A stretch of DNA of 64,000 nt. Source: Apoda limacodes (taxonomy: Eukaryota > Arthropoda > Insecta > Lepidoptera > Limacodidae). Position 1 is the stretch's first letter, and each line of letters begins with the position of its first letter. The position numbers were made by a program, and so were the translations under genes. The notes beneath the pieces are model-generated. The model had not been told where the DNA came from. It was given only the letters and a program-made list of their open reading frames with translations, and made no database searches. Below, piece after piece: positions 55,341 to 64,000 of this stretch. The stretch covers positions 2,232,001 through 2,296,000 of the forward strand of contig OX291544.1 of assembly GCA_946406115.1 (NCBI GenBank). Reading direction: 5' to 3'.

Positions 55341-55438
55341 TCTCATTTATCAGCTTCGAATAACGGTCTAGTACTTTTAATAGCCGCATTTTCCCTGAAA
55401 GAAAACGCATATTAAAATACTTACCTTATTCGAAGCTT
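55341..55438 (+). repeat. DIRS internal complementary region
   Basis: The first half (55,341-55,381, ending GTCTAGTACTTTTAAT) is the reverse complement of the outer left end with two or three differences. The second half (55,382-55,438, starting AGCCGCATTTTCCCTG) is the reverse complement of the outer right end with a few differences. The halves meet exactly where the two element ends would be joined in the circular intermediate. Confidence 0.93.
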
Positions 55439-55468
55439 ACTTTGTAAACCTGCCTGATGATTATAGAA

Positions 55469-55675
55469 GCCAATGAGTAAGTATGGCGCTCTTCTTGATA
55501 TATACGGTGACAGTTAGCGCCACTACTTGCGAGACACCGGAAACACATGACAAGCACATGGAAAAAGGAATTTAAATTAAAGAAGTCTATGGGAAACGGA
55601 TGTGCCTATCTCATTTATAAGCTTCGACTAAGGTAAGTATTTTAATATGCTTTTTTTTTCAGGGAAAACGCGGCT
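55469..55675 (+). repeat. DIRS right inverted terminal repeat
   Basis: GCCAATGAGTAAGTATGGCG at its inner side to GGAAAACGCGGCT at its outer end. It is longer than the left ITR: the outer ~50 bases (from CTAAGGTAAGTATTTTAATA) have no counterpart in the left ITR but do in the ICR second half. Confidence 0.92.
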
Positions 55676-55788
55676 ATAAATGGCGTGATTCTGATGTGCT
55701 ACCTGACCGCCCCACCCTATCGTGTTGTTTGTCACTACAATAAAAAGGGTTCGCTCGAGAAAGCCGCTGTCCTCCCGACACTAGAACC

Positions 55789-57431
55789 GTGACGGACTGG
55801 GATAAATTTAGGCAATTGCTTGAAAATCCCAGTTCGCCACATCTAGACCGCGTTCCCAACGTAATCTCTTCCGCGACCGACCTAAGCGTAGCTATCGACT
55901 CACTCACTAGCCACCTGGCCGCCACCGTTGGCGAGTGCTCAAGACAGGTGCCGGTTGCTGATCCACCTAATCCTGCCTCAGCACATCAGGTCGCTAATGA
56001 ATGAGCGTAACGCGGCCTGCCGCGCACGCGATCGCGCTCCCACTATCGATAATAAAGCTCGCTTCAACAACTTACACCGCAGTGTAAGAACCGCTGTAGC
56101 TGAGCTCGGCGCCCAACGTTTCGGTGATCTGATGGAGAACATTTCTCCTTCTCACCAAGCTTATTGGCACTTAGCCAGAGCTCTAAAATCAGACACCGCC
56201 AACTCTCTCCCTCCGTTAACTCGTCCCAACAACGTTCCCGCGTTGAATGACGACGAAAAAGCGGATTGCCTAGCGTCTAGCCCCCAAGCCCAATGTGCCT
56301 TAAGCACACAGCCGTTCGATCCCGACCACGTGCGCGAGGTAGACGGCGAAGTGGAGCGCAGAACTTCTCTGCCTCCACAAGACCCCCTGGCCCCTGTCAC
56401 TGATGACGAAGTCATACAGGTCATCAAAGAACTACGCCCCCGTAAAGCCCCCGGTGCGGACGGTATCTCTAACGATATCCTAAAGCGCCTCACTCTTTCC
56501 CTTCTCTGCCTCCTAGTAGCGATCTTTAACGCTGCTATCGAACATTGCATCTTTCCTTCTCAATGGAAAGATGCAATTGTTATAGGCATCCATAAGCCAG
56601 GCAAAGCTCGTACCGAGCCGTCCTCCTATCGCCCTATAAGTTTACCAAAGGCCATTGGTAAACTCTATCAACGTCGCTATAGTCTCTAGAGGCATTTTAA
56701 TAGACGAGCAGTTCGGCTTCCGTGCCAAACACTCATGCGTCCATCAAGTCCTCCGCATAACGAAACATATTCTCACTGGCTTCCAACCAGTATTAGGCAA
56801 GGCCCGCCACACGGGCGCTGTCTTCTTCGATGTAGCGAAAGCTTTCGACAAAGTCTGGCACAACGGTTTAATTTTTAAATTGTACAACTTTCAGTTGCCA
56901 GATCGTCTCGTGCTCATCATACGAGACTATTTGTCGAATCGTAGCTTTCGCTACAAAGTTGAAGGCACTCTCTTTTCCCCCCGTCCCATAGAAGCAGGAG
57001 TCCCGCAAGGGTCTGTGCTCGCCCCCATCTTGTACCTTCTGTACACCAACGACATCCCTAAAACGATAGGTACCCAACTAGCCCTCTTTGCGGACGATAC
57101 CGCTGTCTATACCACCGATAGGCAAGTGAGTCGAATTACTAAGAGACTCCAACCCGCTATCACCGCCTTAGGCGAATGGTTTCGGAAATGGAGAATCGAG
57201 GTGAATCCCGACAAAAGCTCTGCCGTCCTCTTTACCGTAGGCCGCCCTTTGCGGCCACCTCTCCTTTCTTTCTTTGGTCGTGCCATTCCCTGGCAAAATA
57301 AGACCAAATATCTCGGAGTGACCATGGATAGTCGTTTGAACTTCCACGCTCACACCAAAATAGTCAGAGAAAGAGCTACTTTTGTCCTCGGTCGTCTCTG
57401 TCCCATGATAGGCAAGTTCAGTAAGATGTAG
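55789..57431 (+). pseudogene. Jockey LINE reverse transcriptase
   Basis: The pre-RT linker is in 55,789-56,004 (TDWDKFRQLLENPSS, ATDLSVAIDSLTSHL), then frame 55,928-56,689 with ELRPRKAPGADGISNDILKR and SSYRPISLPKAIGKLYQRR. A frame change near 56,655 opens 56,655-57,431: DEQFGFRAKHSCVHQVLR, AVFFDVAKAFDKVWHNGL (catalytic D), AGVPQGSVLAPILYLLYTND, LALFADDTAVY with FADD, and TKYLGVTMDSRLNFHAH. All RT catalytic residues are present; only the EN domain is lost and the frames are split. A TAG at 57,429 stops the frame, which then resumes as NKLNLYTTCIRPILAYASVV. Confidence 0.9.
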
Positions 57432-58058
57432 CTTAGAAATAAGCTGAATCTTTACACAACTTGCATCCGCCCCATACTAGCTTATGCTAGCGTAGTCTTT
57501 GCGTTATCCAAGACCCTCCAAAACCGCTTTCTCAGAGCGGCCTCTGGAGCCTCTTGGTACGTCCGGAGTGCGGACCTACACAGAGACTTCGAACTCCCCA
57601 CGATTCCCCAATATTTCAAAGACTTGGCAGTCCGCTTTTTCGAGCGTACGCAAAATCACGCGAATCGATTAATTATGCAATCCACACCGTATCATCCCCC
57701 CGATCGACCTCGGCACGGTCGTAAAACTATAGTTAGGCGGCCTCGGCACGTACTAACGGCCCCAGATGACGATCTCGCTGTCCGGATAGCGAGATTAGTC
57801 TCTACGACCTCCCCGAATAGGGCCTCCCTCCAAACACGACGCCGACGTCCCCGGGTTCGTCGGCGCCCTCAAGGATACACGAGGTATCAAAGAGTGCCGA
57901 GGCGCTTCTCGCCCCCACTCAATCGCAACCACACCCGCGTAACGAGGAACTCCCCTCCTGGCGGTGACTCACCTTCGGATTCGAGACTCACACCGGTCGA
58001 AGGGACGCCCCTGAGAGCGACAACCCAAGCCGAGGCTTCCCCCGCGGGGAGCCCTTAA
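57432..58058 (+). pseudogene. Jockey LINE C-terminal domain
   Basis: It reads LYTTCIRPILAYASVVFA, RFLRAASGASWYVRSADLHR, LPTIPQYFKDLAVRFFERTQ, then a basic, Pro/Arg-rich tail (RHGRKTIVRRPR, RRRRPRVRRRPQGYTRYQRV) ending at TAA 58,056-58,058. It continues the RT frame directly after a stop codon. The last ~130 residues match the nested copy at 28,953-29,240. Confidence 0.87.
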
Positions 58059-58157
58059 GCGTTGGGTGCTATATGGGCCGAGGCTCCTTCAGAGTATCGC
58101 TCCAAAAGCCCGGTGAAGCAGCTGCAACAGCCAACTGCATAGTCAGTTCAGAAAAAA

Positions 58158-58746
58158 AAAGAGAAAGCCGGCTCAGTTGTGAATTCGAATTGAAGCCTAC
58201 TGGTTGTATAAACTGTGTTGCGTAATAAAATCAATGAAAGTATATAGTGTACAAAATGTATACAGTGACGCTGCCGAAAATTAATAAGAATCCAATATTT
58301 GAAACACTTCGGTTAAGTACAGTTAATTGTGTAACTTATTTGTAGAAGATGATTTTTTCATTGTGTATTTTTAATTATGTATATTTTGTTATTGTATAAA
58401 TTTTAAATAGATATTACTAACGTAATACCTCGTATTTGTGAATAGCTTACGAATCCTAGAAATGCTTAAAGGCTTATTTGTGTTTTCGCTCAAAACATGG
58501 ATTTAATGAGTAGAAACTTTATATCTCGTGGAGGTTGTGATATTTTTGTTATTCTAATGAAACATTCAAAACAGCGTATGCTAGAGAGTTTCTTTCGCCG
58601 TTTCTTCTCGCTGGGGCGCCGCTTAGATTCCGAAACGGTAGTAGTTTATAGACATTTCATATCCATTTTTAAAACTTACTTCAGACTTTTATTTATATAT
58701 CCTCGAAATATCTACTAAAATTTTCATATTTATTATACCCTCAAAG
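58158..58746. other. Stretch between Jockey LINE and gypsy break
   Basis: No domain is recognised in this ~590 bp, including a 73-codon frame at 58,497-58,718. CAAAGCTAAAAAATAGCTTTG at 58,743-58,763 is a small hairpin at the gypsy junction. The stretch must belong to the material inserted into gypsy. Confidence 0.35.
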
Positions 58747-59700
58747 CTAAAAAATAGCTTTGATGCTATGGCCGGAATATCCAAGCAACTTAATATTGGA
58801 TGGGGAATTATTTTTTGAAGATAAGCCTATTTGGTCAGCAATTTTATGTGGCAAAACATTTGCATCAGACCCAGTGTCCAATTTAAAACTGATATCACAA
58901 TTGTTTATTGTTAAAACTGCTACCCAGTTATCACTTAAACTAAAATGTTTAATGTGACGTACCTGATCTGTGGAATCCTCCTGTATACAATAAACGCGGC
59001 ACATCCTAGCAAAGTGGCATTTTAAACATCGCTGACCATATGCCGTAAATTTTGTTTTATACCGTTTATGTGAAATACCGCAGTAAATACAAGCTGATAA
59101 AAACACGCGACCTGCGCGATACGGTTGTGTCGGCGGCTGCGGCGGTCGGCGACGTGGAGTGGCACCGCTGCGCTTACGCACCTGCGCGACGGCGGCGGCG
59201 TGCGTGTGCTGCCCCCCGCTTGACGTTGCTAATGACTGAGCTGACGTCGATCGACAGGAGGCCTGCCATCCACAGTGACATGACGGACGTTTCTTACTCT
59301 TTGGTCTTCTTACTGTGTAAACCTCAGAATTAGCACTGCCATATGTCTTTCGTTCTTGAACTTCATGCATATTGTTGATTATTCTCTCCTTTCCCTTGTT
59401 ACTGCTTTATGTGTCCCGCTTATGCCCGTAATATTTCGACAATTCTGCAAACGTCCATTGCCTTACTCAGTCAAATCTGGCTCCCTTAGTAACCGTTCTC
59501 TTAACGCTTCTTCTCGTGTACCACATCATCAGTCTGTCTTTCACGAGATCATCCTTTAGTTCACACTGCTCAGTTGTTTTAAGATTTTTTTGAATCCTTG
59601 TAAAAAAATTGTGACGTTCAATCTTTACGTTTTTCTTTGGCAAAAAAAACGCATCAAATTTGGCTAGTACAGCCAATTTTTCAAAAGAGCTGAACGGAGT
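58747..59700 (-). pseudogene. Ty3/gypsy gag C-terminus and protease
   Basis: Frame 59,772-59,467 switches from BEL-like sequence to gypsy gag near 59,690: KFDAFFLPKKNVKIERHNFF, then ELKDDLVKDRLM. Frame 59,370-58,747 holds a GC-rich, cysteine-containing zinc-knuckle-like region (PSCHCGWQASC, CIYCGISHKRYK, CLKCHFARMC) and retropepsin FKLDTGSDANVLP with catalytic DTG. It ends GYSGHSIKAI at the junction, where the gypsy half at 45,975 would continue. Confidence 0.85.
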
Positions 59701-60990
59701 CAACAACGAATCTGAAAAAAGAAGAGAGTCAATATTCGCCGCCAGGACGTGTAAGTCTGCAAGAGGGTCCACTAACTAGAGGCGAAAAGAAGGTCACCCT
59801 GACTCTGGTCCAAAAAGCAATTCAGGCGCCCACCAGATTGGATGGTAGACCAATACAAAAGCCATTCAGCCACGAGAAGCAATATCGGCTGCATTCAATT
59901 CCCCTGGAACGTGATTTTAATCAGTGGGAGTGGAAGAGCCTATTTGTCACAAACGTCTCTAACAAATGGACGGAAGCTTTAAGCAAAGTGAACACAATTT
60001 GGCTGTCAGTCCAAGCGTAAACGTGGGAAATAAGAACAGATTGGCCCAGGGTCGAGACCAAGTGATTGAGCAATTGGCTCAAAAGAGCAGCACCCGACAA
60101 TTCCATCTTTGGAATAGTTAGGCGGGTGCAAATGGAGGCCGTAGGAGACCTTACTCTTGGCCGTAAACAAATTGAGAAAGACGGAACCATCGGGCTGGAC
60201 GGCACGGCTAGGAATACGCACATGAGAGAGATCCTGAATGGACAATAAATAACGCATCCAGGATACCAAAGGATCACCAGTAAGCGGGGCGTTCCCTCCA
60301 GCCAAAGCTTAGGAACAATAGGAATAGAGGATTCGAAAAAACTCATCCCAGAAAATCAGTGCCTTCTCAATCGTTAAGACCCCCGTGCAGATATCATCGA
60401 CGTAGACGTCGCTAGGCGATATTCCTAATGTCATGAATATCCCGGTACAATTCGGGTTCCAAGTGAAGACACTGACTAGTGTTCCTTCCTTGTCCAGTCA
60501 AGTTTAGAAAAAGGTCAAAGCTTGGTGTTCCGGCATAAACTCCAAATTCTTCTGTCAGAAAACAAGACTATGCCTCATACGCCACTCCATGGAAACTAAA
60601 CGTGTTTTGCTAGTATCATGGAGTGGCCGACGGTAGGCTGATTTGGCTAAAAGGGTAGTGGAGTGAAGAATTGAGCAGTCGAAAATCGACCGATATTATT
60701 CACAAAAAGGGCCTCACACTCTTCATCAGCCGGATCAGACCTAGGAGTTGCAGTAGGCTCTTCTACTTCGCAAAAGCGCTGAACTGCATCAGCAAAGGAC
60801 ATACGGAGGATTGGAAGTACAAGAAAGACCTGACCTCTAAGCCTCGAGACCTCGAGTCCACCAATGCCTCGAATAGAATCTGCAGCCGAAGACAACTGTA
60901 GGTTTAGCTTCCTTACCAAAGAGGTTGATACCAAGCAACCCTGAAAACCCGAATCGTGTAATGCTCGTACTACCACAAAAGAGGCACATG
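59700..60990 (-). pseudogene. BEL/Pao protease, RT and RNaseH
   Basis: Frame 60,976-60,647 reads VVRALHDSGFQGCLVSTSLV (retropepsin-like DSG), AADSIRGIGG, then AKSAYRRPL-like residues past the frame. After a deletion of RT fingers, GISPSDVYVDDICTGVLTIE near 60,425-60,365 gives the RT catalytic YVDD. RNaseH at about 60,120-59,930 reads IPKMELSGAALLSQLLNHLV and VYAWTDSQIVFTLLKASV with intact D, then NHVPGELNAADIASRG (shifted frame). FSSFEKLAVLA near 59,690 is the last BEL-like part before gypsy gag. Integrase is absent here. Confidence 0.85.
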
Positions 60991-61179
60991 AGGAGAAGGC
61001 TCAAATCTGTGCAGTGGGAAGCACAACTGTCAGGGGTGGAAATCGAACTCGCTATTATATTAAATCAGGTAGGCTGGGGTAGCCTCGGATACTCTGCAAT
61101 TGGCGAAAAAAACCTCCTATATCCAGTGTGGGCTTCCTGCCCAAGCGGTACGGACACTTGAGAGTCAGGGGTGAGCACA

Positions 61180-61559
61180 AGACTTACATTTCAGGAAGGA
61201 GGAGGGGAGGCAGCTTAGGAGGGATCAAAAGCGTTCGAATTCGAGGGCGACCCCACCTGAGGTAGATTGTGCACGAGGGGGAGAGTGAGGTGGAGAATAG
61301 GGGAAGGACCACTGTCCCCAACCCACGAAAGTGACCAAGTTCTAATCCTATTATTATCTAGATGAGCTCAGAAAAAAAAAAAATCTTTTTAGACCCACTT
61401 GTTACTAATTTTATAGTAAATTTGTATACCTTCTAATTGGCGTATTAAATGTTTTTATTGTTAACAATATATATTTGTTTTTCAGCTGTAAGGTTCCCTT
61501 TTAATAAATAAAACTTAATAAAAATAAAATAATAACCGGTGGTGGCGATCCCCACAATC
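61180..61559. other. Stretch between BEL gag and protease
   Basis: No domain is recognised. It is purine-rich at 61,190-61,330 (GGAGGAGGGGAGG, GAGGGGGAGAGTGAGGTGGAG), and an A12 run at 61,371-61,382 follows CTCAG, which could be the tail of a tiny LINE insertion. By position it should hold the zinc knuckles of BEL gag, which are not visible. Confidence 0.4.
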
Positions 61560-62280
61560 GGCGCATCCAAGTGCACCACAATCAGGCATCATATGCTACG
61601 ACTCCATACACACCATATACTGGTGCTTATAAATCACCATTAGCTTGCGTTCGTGGACCCGATGCCTTCAAAGATGAAGGGCACGAACCAAAAGGTGATT
61701 CGGCCTACGATAGTAGAAGCAGATTGGCTGAGGTGGTGTCTGCCTGGCCGCTGACCCAATGAGCCTTGAAATTTTTTGACAGTTTTATAACTAGCATCAT
61801 CCTGAGACGAATGCCAGATCATATGATATGGCCCTCCAGTGGTTGATACCGAAAATATGAGTACTTTTGTAGAGCGGTAAGATCAGGCCGATTATGAACT
61901 AAACTATTGAACCTGTTTATAAACGAGCGCACTGCTAAATAGCCATAAAATGTAGGCAGGTAAAATTGTTAAGGAAGAAGGAACCCCCTCAAAGACCACA
62001 ACAGAGTATTCACATTCGTTGTTAGGGGCAGTGATCTTAGCCTCAGCCTGAAAAATCTATGCTACCCTAACCACAATTTGGTTAGAAAGTCCTCAGCCTG
62101 GTCCAAATCTGCGGTAAGCTTGGCCACATCTTCCTGCAAGTGGGCTTCCACTTGGTAATATGCATCACAAATAGCGTTTATCCTAACATCAAGCTGCTCA
62201 TACCGATGAAGTAGGGCATCGTTTTTGTCCTGCCTTGTAATCAAGGCTACAGCCGTTGTTAACTAACGCAAGCCTTCAGA
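61560..62280 (-). pseudogene. BEL/Pao gag N-terminal part
   Basis: Minus-strand frame 62,244-62,062 is coiled-coil-like (HRYEQLDVRINAICDAYYQV, EDVAKLTADLDQAEDFL), matching the helical head of BEL gag. After frame changes, 61,930-61,840 reads FINRFNSLVHNRPDLTALQK, the F...F.SLVHNRPDL...QK signature of the DUF1759-type gag domain. Downstream parts are decayed. It is upstream of the BEL protease in the right order on the same strand. Confidence 0.72.
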
Positions 62281-62297
62281 CAAAACAGTTTTATATG

Positions 62298-62863
62298 TGT
62301 ACAACTCCTAGTGACTTATAACGTCCTAATAAATAAATCTTACTAACACACAAAATCTTCATAGTATCAAGAAATACACTTTAAATAATCTTTCTTCATT
62401 TATGACTCCCTGAAGGTTAAAGTCAGAAGAAAATATATTATACATGCCATATCTATGGCTATATATTTAAATACTTTCATAGCAAAGATGCAGTCAAAAG
62501 ATTAACCTCGAGCCGGGACTTGAACCTGCAACTCATACATTCCGCGTAAGCGCTCTACCATTGTGCAATCGAGGCACATGTCTGAATGATAAAAATCCCA
62601 ACTACATATTTGCTCTGGAAATACGCTCGCTACGAACGTCACATACAACTCCTAGTGACTTATAAAGTCCTAGTACATAAATCTTACAAACACACAAAAT
62701 CTTCATAGAATTAACAAATACAATATAAATATACATATACATAGAAATAATCTTTCTTCGTTTATAGCTCCTTGAAGGTTAGAGTCTAAGGAGAAAATAT
62801 ACTTTACAATTTCTATGGCTATATCATCAATATAAAGAAAAAATTTCATAGCAAAAATGCTGT
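62298..62863. repeat. Direct-repeat pair flanking a tRNA-like sequence
   Basis: About 205 bp (62,298-62,503) recur at 62,643-62,863: TACAACTCCTAGTGACTTATAA, ACACACAAAATCTTCATAG, AATAATCTTTCTTC, CTATGGCTATAT and TTTCATAGCAAARATGC. They are in the same orientation, 345 bp apart. The 136 bp between them hold a tRNA-like sequence. This is the outline of a terminal-repeat element in miniature (TRIM) or of a duplicated segment. No TG...CA ends are clear. Confidence 0.65.
62503..62576 (-). tRNA. tRNA-like sequence, probably pseudo or SINE-derived
   Basis: The minus strand GCCTCGATTGCACAATGGTA, then GAGCGCTTACGC..., ending GTTCAAGTCCCGGCTCGAGGT, has a 7-bp acceptor stem (GCCTCGA with TCGAGGT, one G-T pair), an A-box-like ATGGTAGAGCGC and a B-box GGTTCAAGTCC. 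The D, anticodon and T stems have mismatches and position 33 is not T in the best fold, so a functional tRNA is unlikely. It could be a SINE head or a polymerase III promoter relic. Confidence 0.5.
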
Positions 62864-63708
62864 AAAAAAAATTTAAAAAATCAAAGTTTTAGTTGTGGCT
62901 ATTTTAAAAATTAGTTAACTATGTAACTAAACTAAACTTTAACACAACAATTTAAACAAAGAATAAACAGTGATAAAAATATACTGTTTAATACAAAAAA
63001 ATACCTAAAACCTGTACAAGAAACAAAATGCTTTTTTTTATGTATGCCAACCCAGTTGCAAGCCTAAAGCACGGACGCGAAGCACGAAGAATTTCGTACA
63101 ATGACCGGTCACTATTTTTCTCTGTTGCGCGCGCATAATTACTCGCCGTCACCTTCGCACAGAACGGTGACCGACCTCATCAGAAATTTTGAACATTTGA
63201 ACCATGGTATAAAGCTTTAAGCATTTTTCTTGCATATACTCAAATTTTACTATAAGATAGAATCAACACGTTGCTGCTATGTTTATTTAACTCAGTAGCA
63301 TATATTAAGATACGCTTCTGATTTAATGATTAAAACCTAATAAAGATAAATAATATATGATCAATAAATGTACTCAAATACGTATAATCTATACAATATT
63401 TTATAGAATAAATGTATATACATTTTTATTTTCTTTCACGACAACTTATCAATATTTAGTAAATTCATACTTTATCAAATTGTTTTTGACCACTGAACAC
63501 AGGCTTAGAGGTCAATGTACGAAATTCTTCAAAATTCGCGTCCGTGCTTTAGTTAAAAACAGAAAACTAAAACATTACTCTGGTCTGGAAAAGTGCCACA
63601 ATCAGTGAAAAAGATATTTTTAGGTTAGAACAAATATGATACGTTATTAGGTACAATATAACCACGCTCTGTTACAATGTTCTTAATTTTATTCTATTGA
63701 CGGGTAAA
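62864..63708. other. AT-rich non-coding stretch
   Basis: No gene is recognised. On the minus strand it would lie between a BEL 5' LTR and gag if the LTR reading is right. GCACGGACGCGAAGCACGAAG (63,068) to GAATTTTGAAGAATTTCGTA and CGCGTCCGTGCTTTAG (63,538) are inverted words about 470 bp apart, possibly ends of a small element. Confidence 0.4.
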
Positions 63709-63958
63709 GCGCAACCAAACAATGATTAAAAAACCTAAAATATTGCTTACCTAAAATTGGCAAGTTTTTGCACCTACATGAACCACCTTAGAGAGCCCTT
63801 AATTACTTAAGCATGATAGGACATAGAAATAGGAACAGGATTTTAAATTTTAAATTAAAGTATAAAATTAAACTTCCCTTCTATCGTGTGATCCTCACTT
63901 GATTGTCACTGGCACATACACAACAAGTTAATTTTGCGCTAACACAGTATTACTTAAC
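63709..63958 (-). repeat. Candidate BEL LTR, right copy
   Basis: Direct repeat of 42,147-42,428; see that entry. It lies upstream of BEL gag on the minus strand, as a 5' LTR should. The outer end may lie beyond 64,000. Confidence 0.52.
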
Positions 63959-64000
63959 GATAAACGTAAGTCGTATTTAATTATAAGTAAAATAGACACG

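Larger units (their letters stand above)
46202..55675 (+). mobile_element. DIRS-type tyrosine-recombinase retrotransposon with nested LINE
   Basis: Inverted terminal repeats (46,202-46,382 and 55,469-55,675) and an internal complementary region just before the right ITR (55,341-55,438) show the DIRS termini. Between them, on plus, are gag, RT/RNaseH and tyrosine recombinase. Removing a 4.2-kb LINE (49,695-53,858) and a 0.3-kb LINE tail (47,945-48,252) leaves about 5.0 kb, a normal DIRS size. No TSD is expected with recombinase-mediated insertion and none is seen. The RT catalytic core is deleted and frames are broken, so it is dead. Confidence 0.93.
55676..58157 (+). mobile_element. Jockey-type LINE, 5'-truncated
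   Basis: It starts immediately at the DIRS right end and lacks EN. Coding covers the pre-RT linker, RT and the long C-terminal domain, then a short 3' UTR ending CAGTTCAG and poly-A. The 28,937-29,376 fragment is the same family. AAACGCGGCT before and AAAGCCGGCT after are a weak TSD candidate. It is clearly distinct from LINE A by its long arginine/proline-rich tail. Confidence 0.85.

Noticed and set aside
58497..58718. 73-codon frame beside the gypsy break
   Set aside because: No recognisable motif and strongly AT-rich; most likely chance.
59052..59333. Plus-strand 93-codon frame
   Set aside because: It is the shadow of the GC-rich gypsy gag region on the minus strand.
62503..62576. Functional tRNA gene
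   Set aside because: The acceptor stem and B box are good, but the D, anticodon and T stems have mismatches and the anticodon loop lacks T at position 33. I keep it only as tRNA-like.

Overview
The window looks like repeat-dense, AT-rich animal DNA, most probably from a moth or butterfly (Lepidoptera). The evidence is the repeat content: several dispersed repeats of a kind I recognise from lepidopteran genomes (a CCGTC-rich repeat with a CGAGTCCGACTCG palindrome, LINE tails such as ACCATCAGGCGGAC...TTTGCCACC...A(n), and TTTGAC tails) together with CR1-like, Jockey, RTE, BEL/Pao, Ty3/gypsy and DIRS-type retroelements. I found no convincing host protein gene, rRNA gene or intact tRNA gene. Nearly every protein-like signal is a decayed transposable-element (TE) domain with frameshifts, stops or deletions.

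Layout. 1-14 kb: mostly unassigned AT-rich DNA with three minisatellites (12 x 27 bp, about 6 x 19 bp, 10 x 30 bp), two LINE relics (about 5.1 kb and 7.5-8.8 kb) and two strong hairpins. 14.2-20.9 kb: a structurally complete but decayed BEL/Pao element with a TG...CA LTR pair and a 5-bp target-site duplication (TSD). A CR1-like LINE has inserted into its integrase gene in the opposite orientation, flanked by its own 8-bp TSD. 24.0-26.5 kb: a 5'-truncated Jockey-superfamily LINE with an almost whole RT; three more copies or fragments of the family lie at 26.8, 28.5-29.5 and 30.5-32.7 kb, one split by a second Jockey LINE. 33.0-37.4 kb: an RTE endonuclease fragment followed by a LINE with ORF1, EN and RT, both on the minus strand. 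40-41.3 kb: LINE RT and BEL gag relics.

42-64 kb is a multi-level nest. BEL/Pao pieces (minus strand; integrase C-terminus near 42.6 kb, gag-pro-RT-RNaseH at 59.8-62.3 kb) lie outside Ty3/gypsy pieces (minus strand; RT-RNaseH-integrase at 43.4-46.0 kb, gag-protease at 58.7-59.7 kb). The two gypsy halves read across an insertion that holds a complete DIRS-type tyrosine-recombinase retroelement (46,202-55,675) and a Jockey LINE (55.7-58.2 kb). The DIRS element itself carries a 4.2-kb LINE and a short LINE tail. Its inverted terminal repeats (ITRs) and internal complementary region (ICR) can be read directly and give exact ends.

The genes do not work together as a pathway. They record successive insertions: BEL first, then gypsy, then DIRS, then LINEs. 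The density of nested TEs, with no host gene seen, fits heterochromatin, a lepidopteran W chromosome or a piRNA-producing region, but the sequence alone cannot decide between these.
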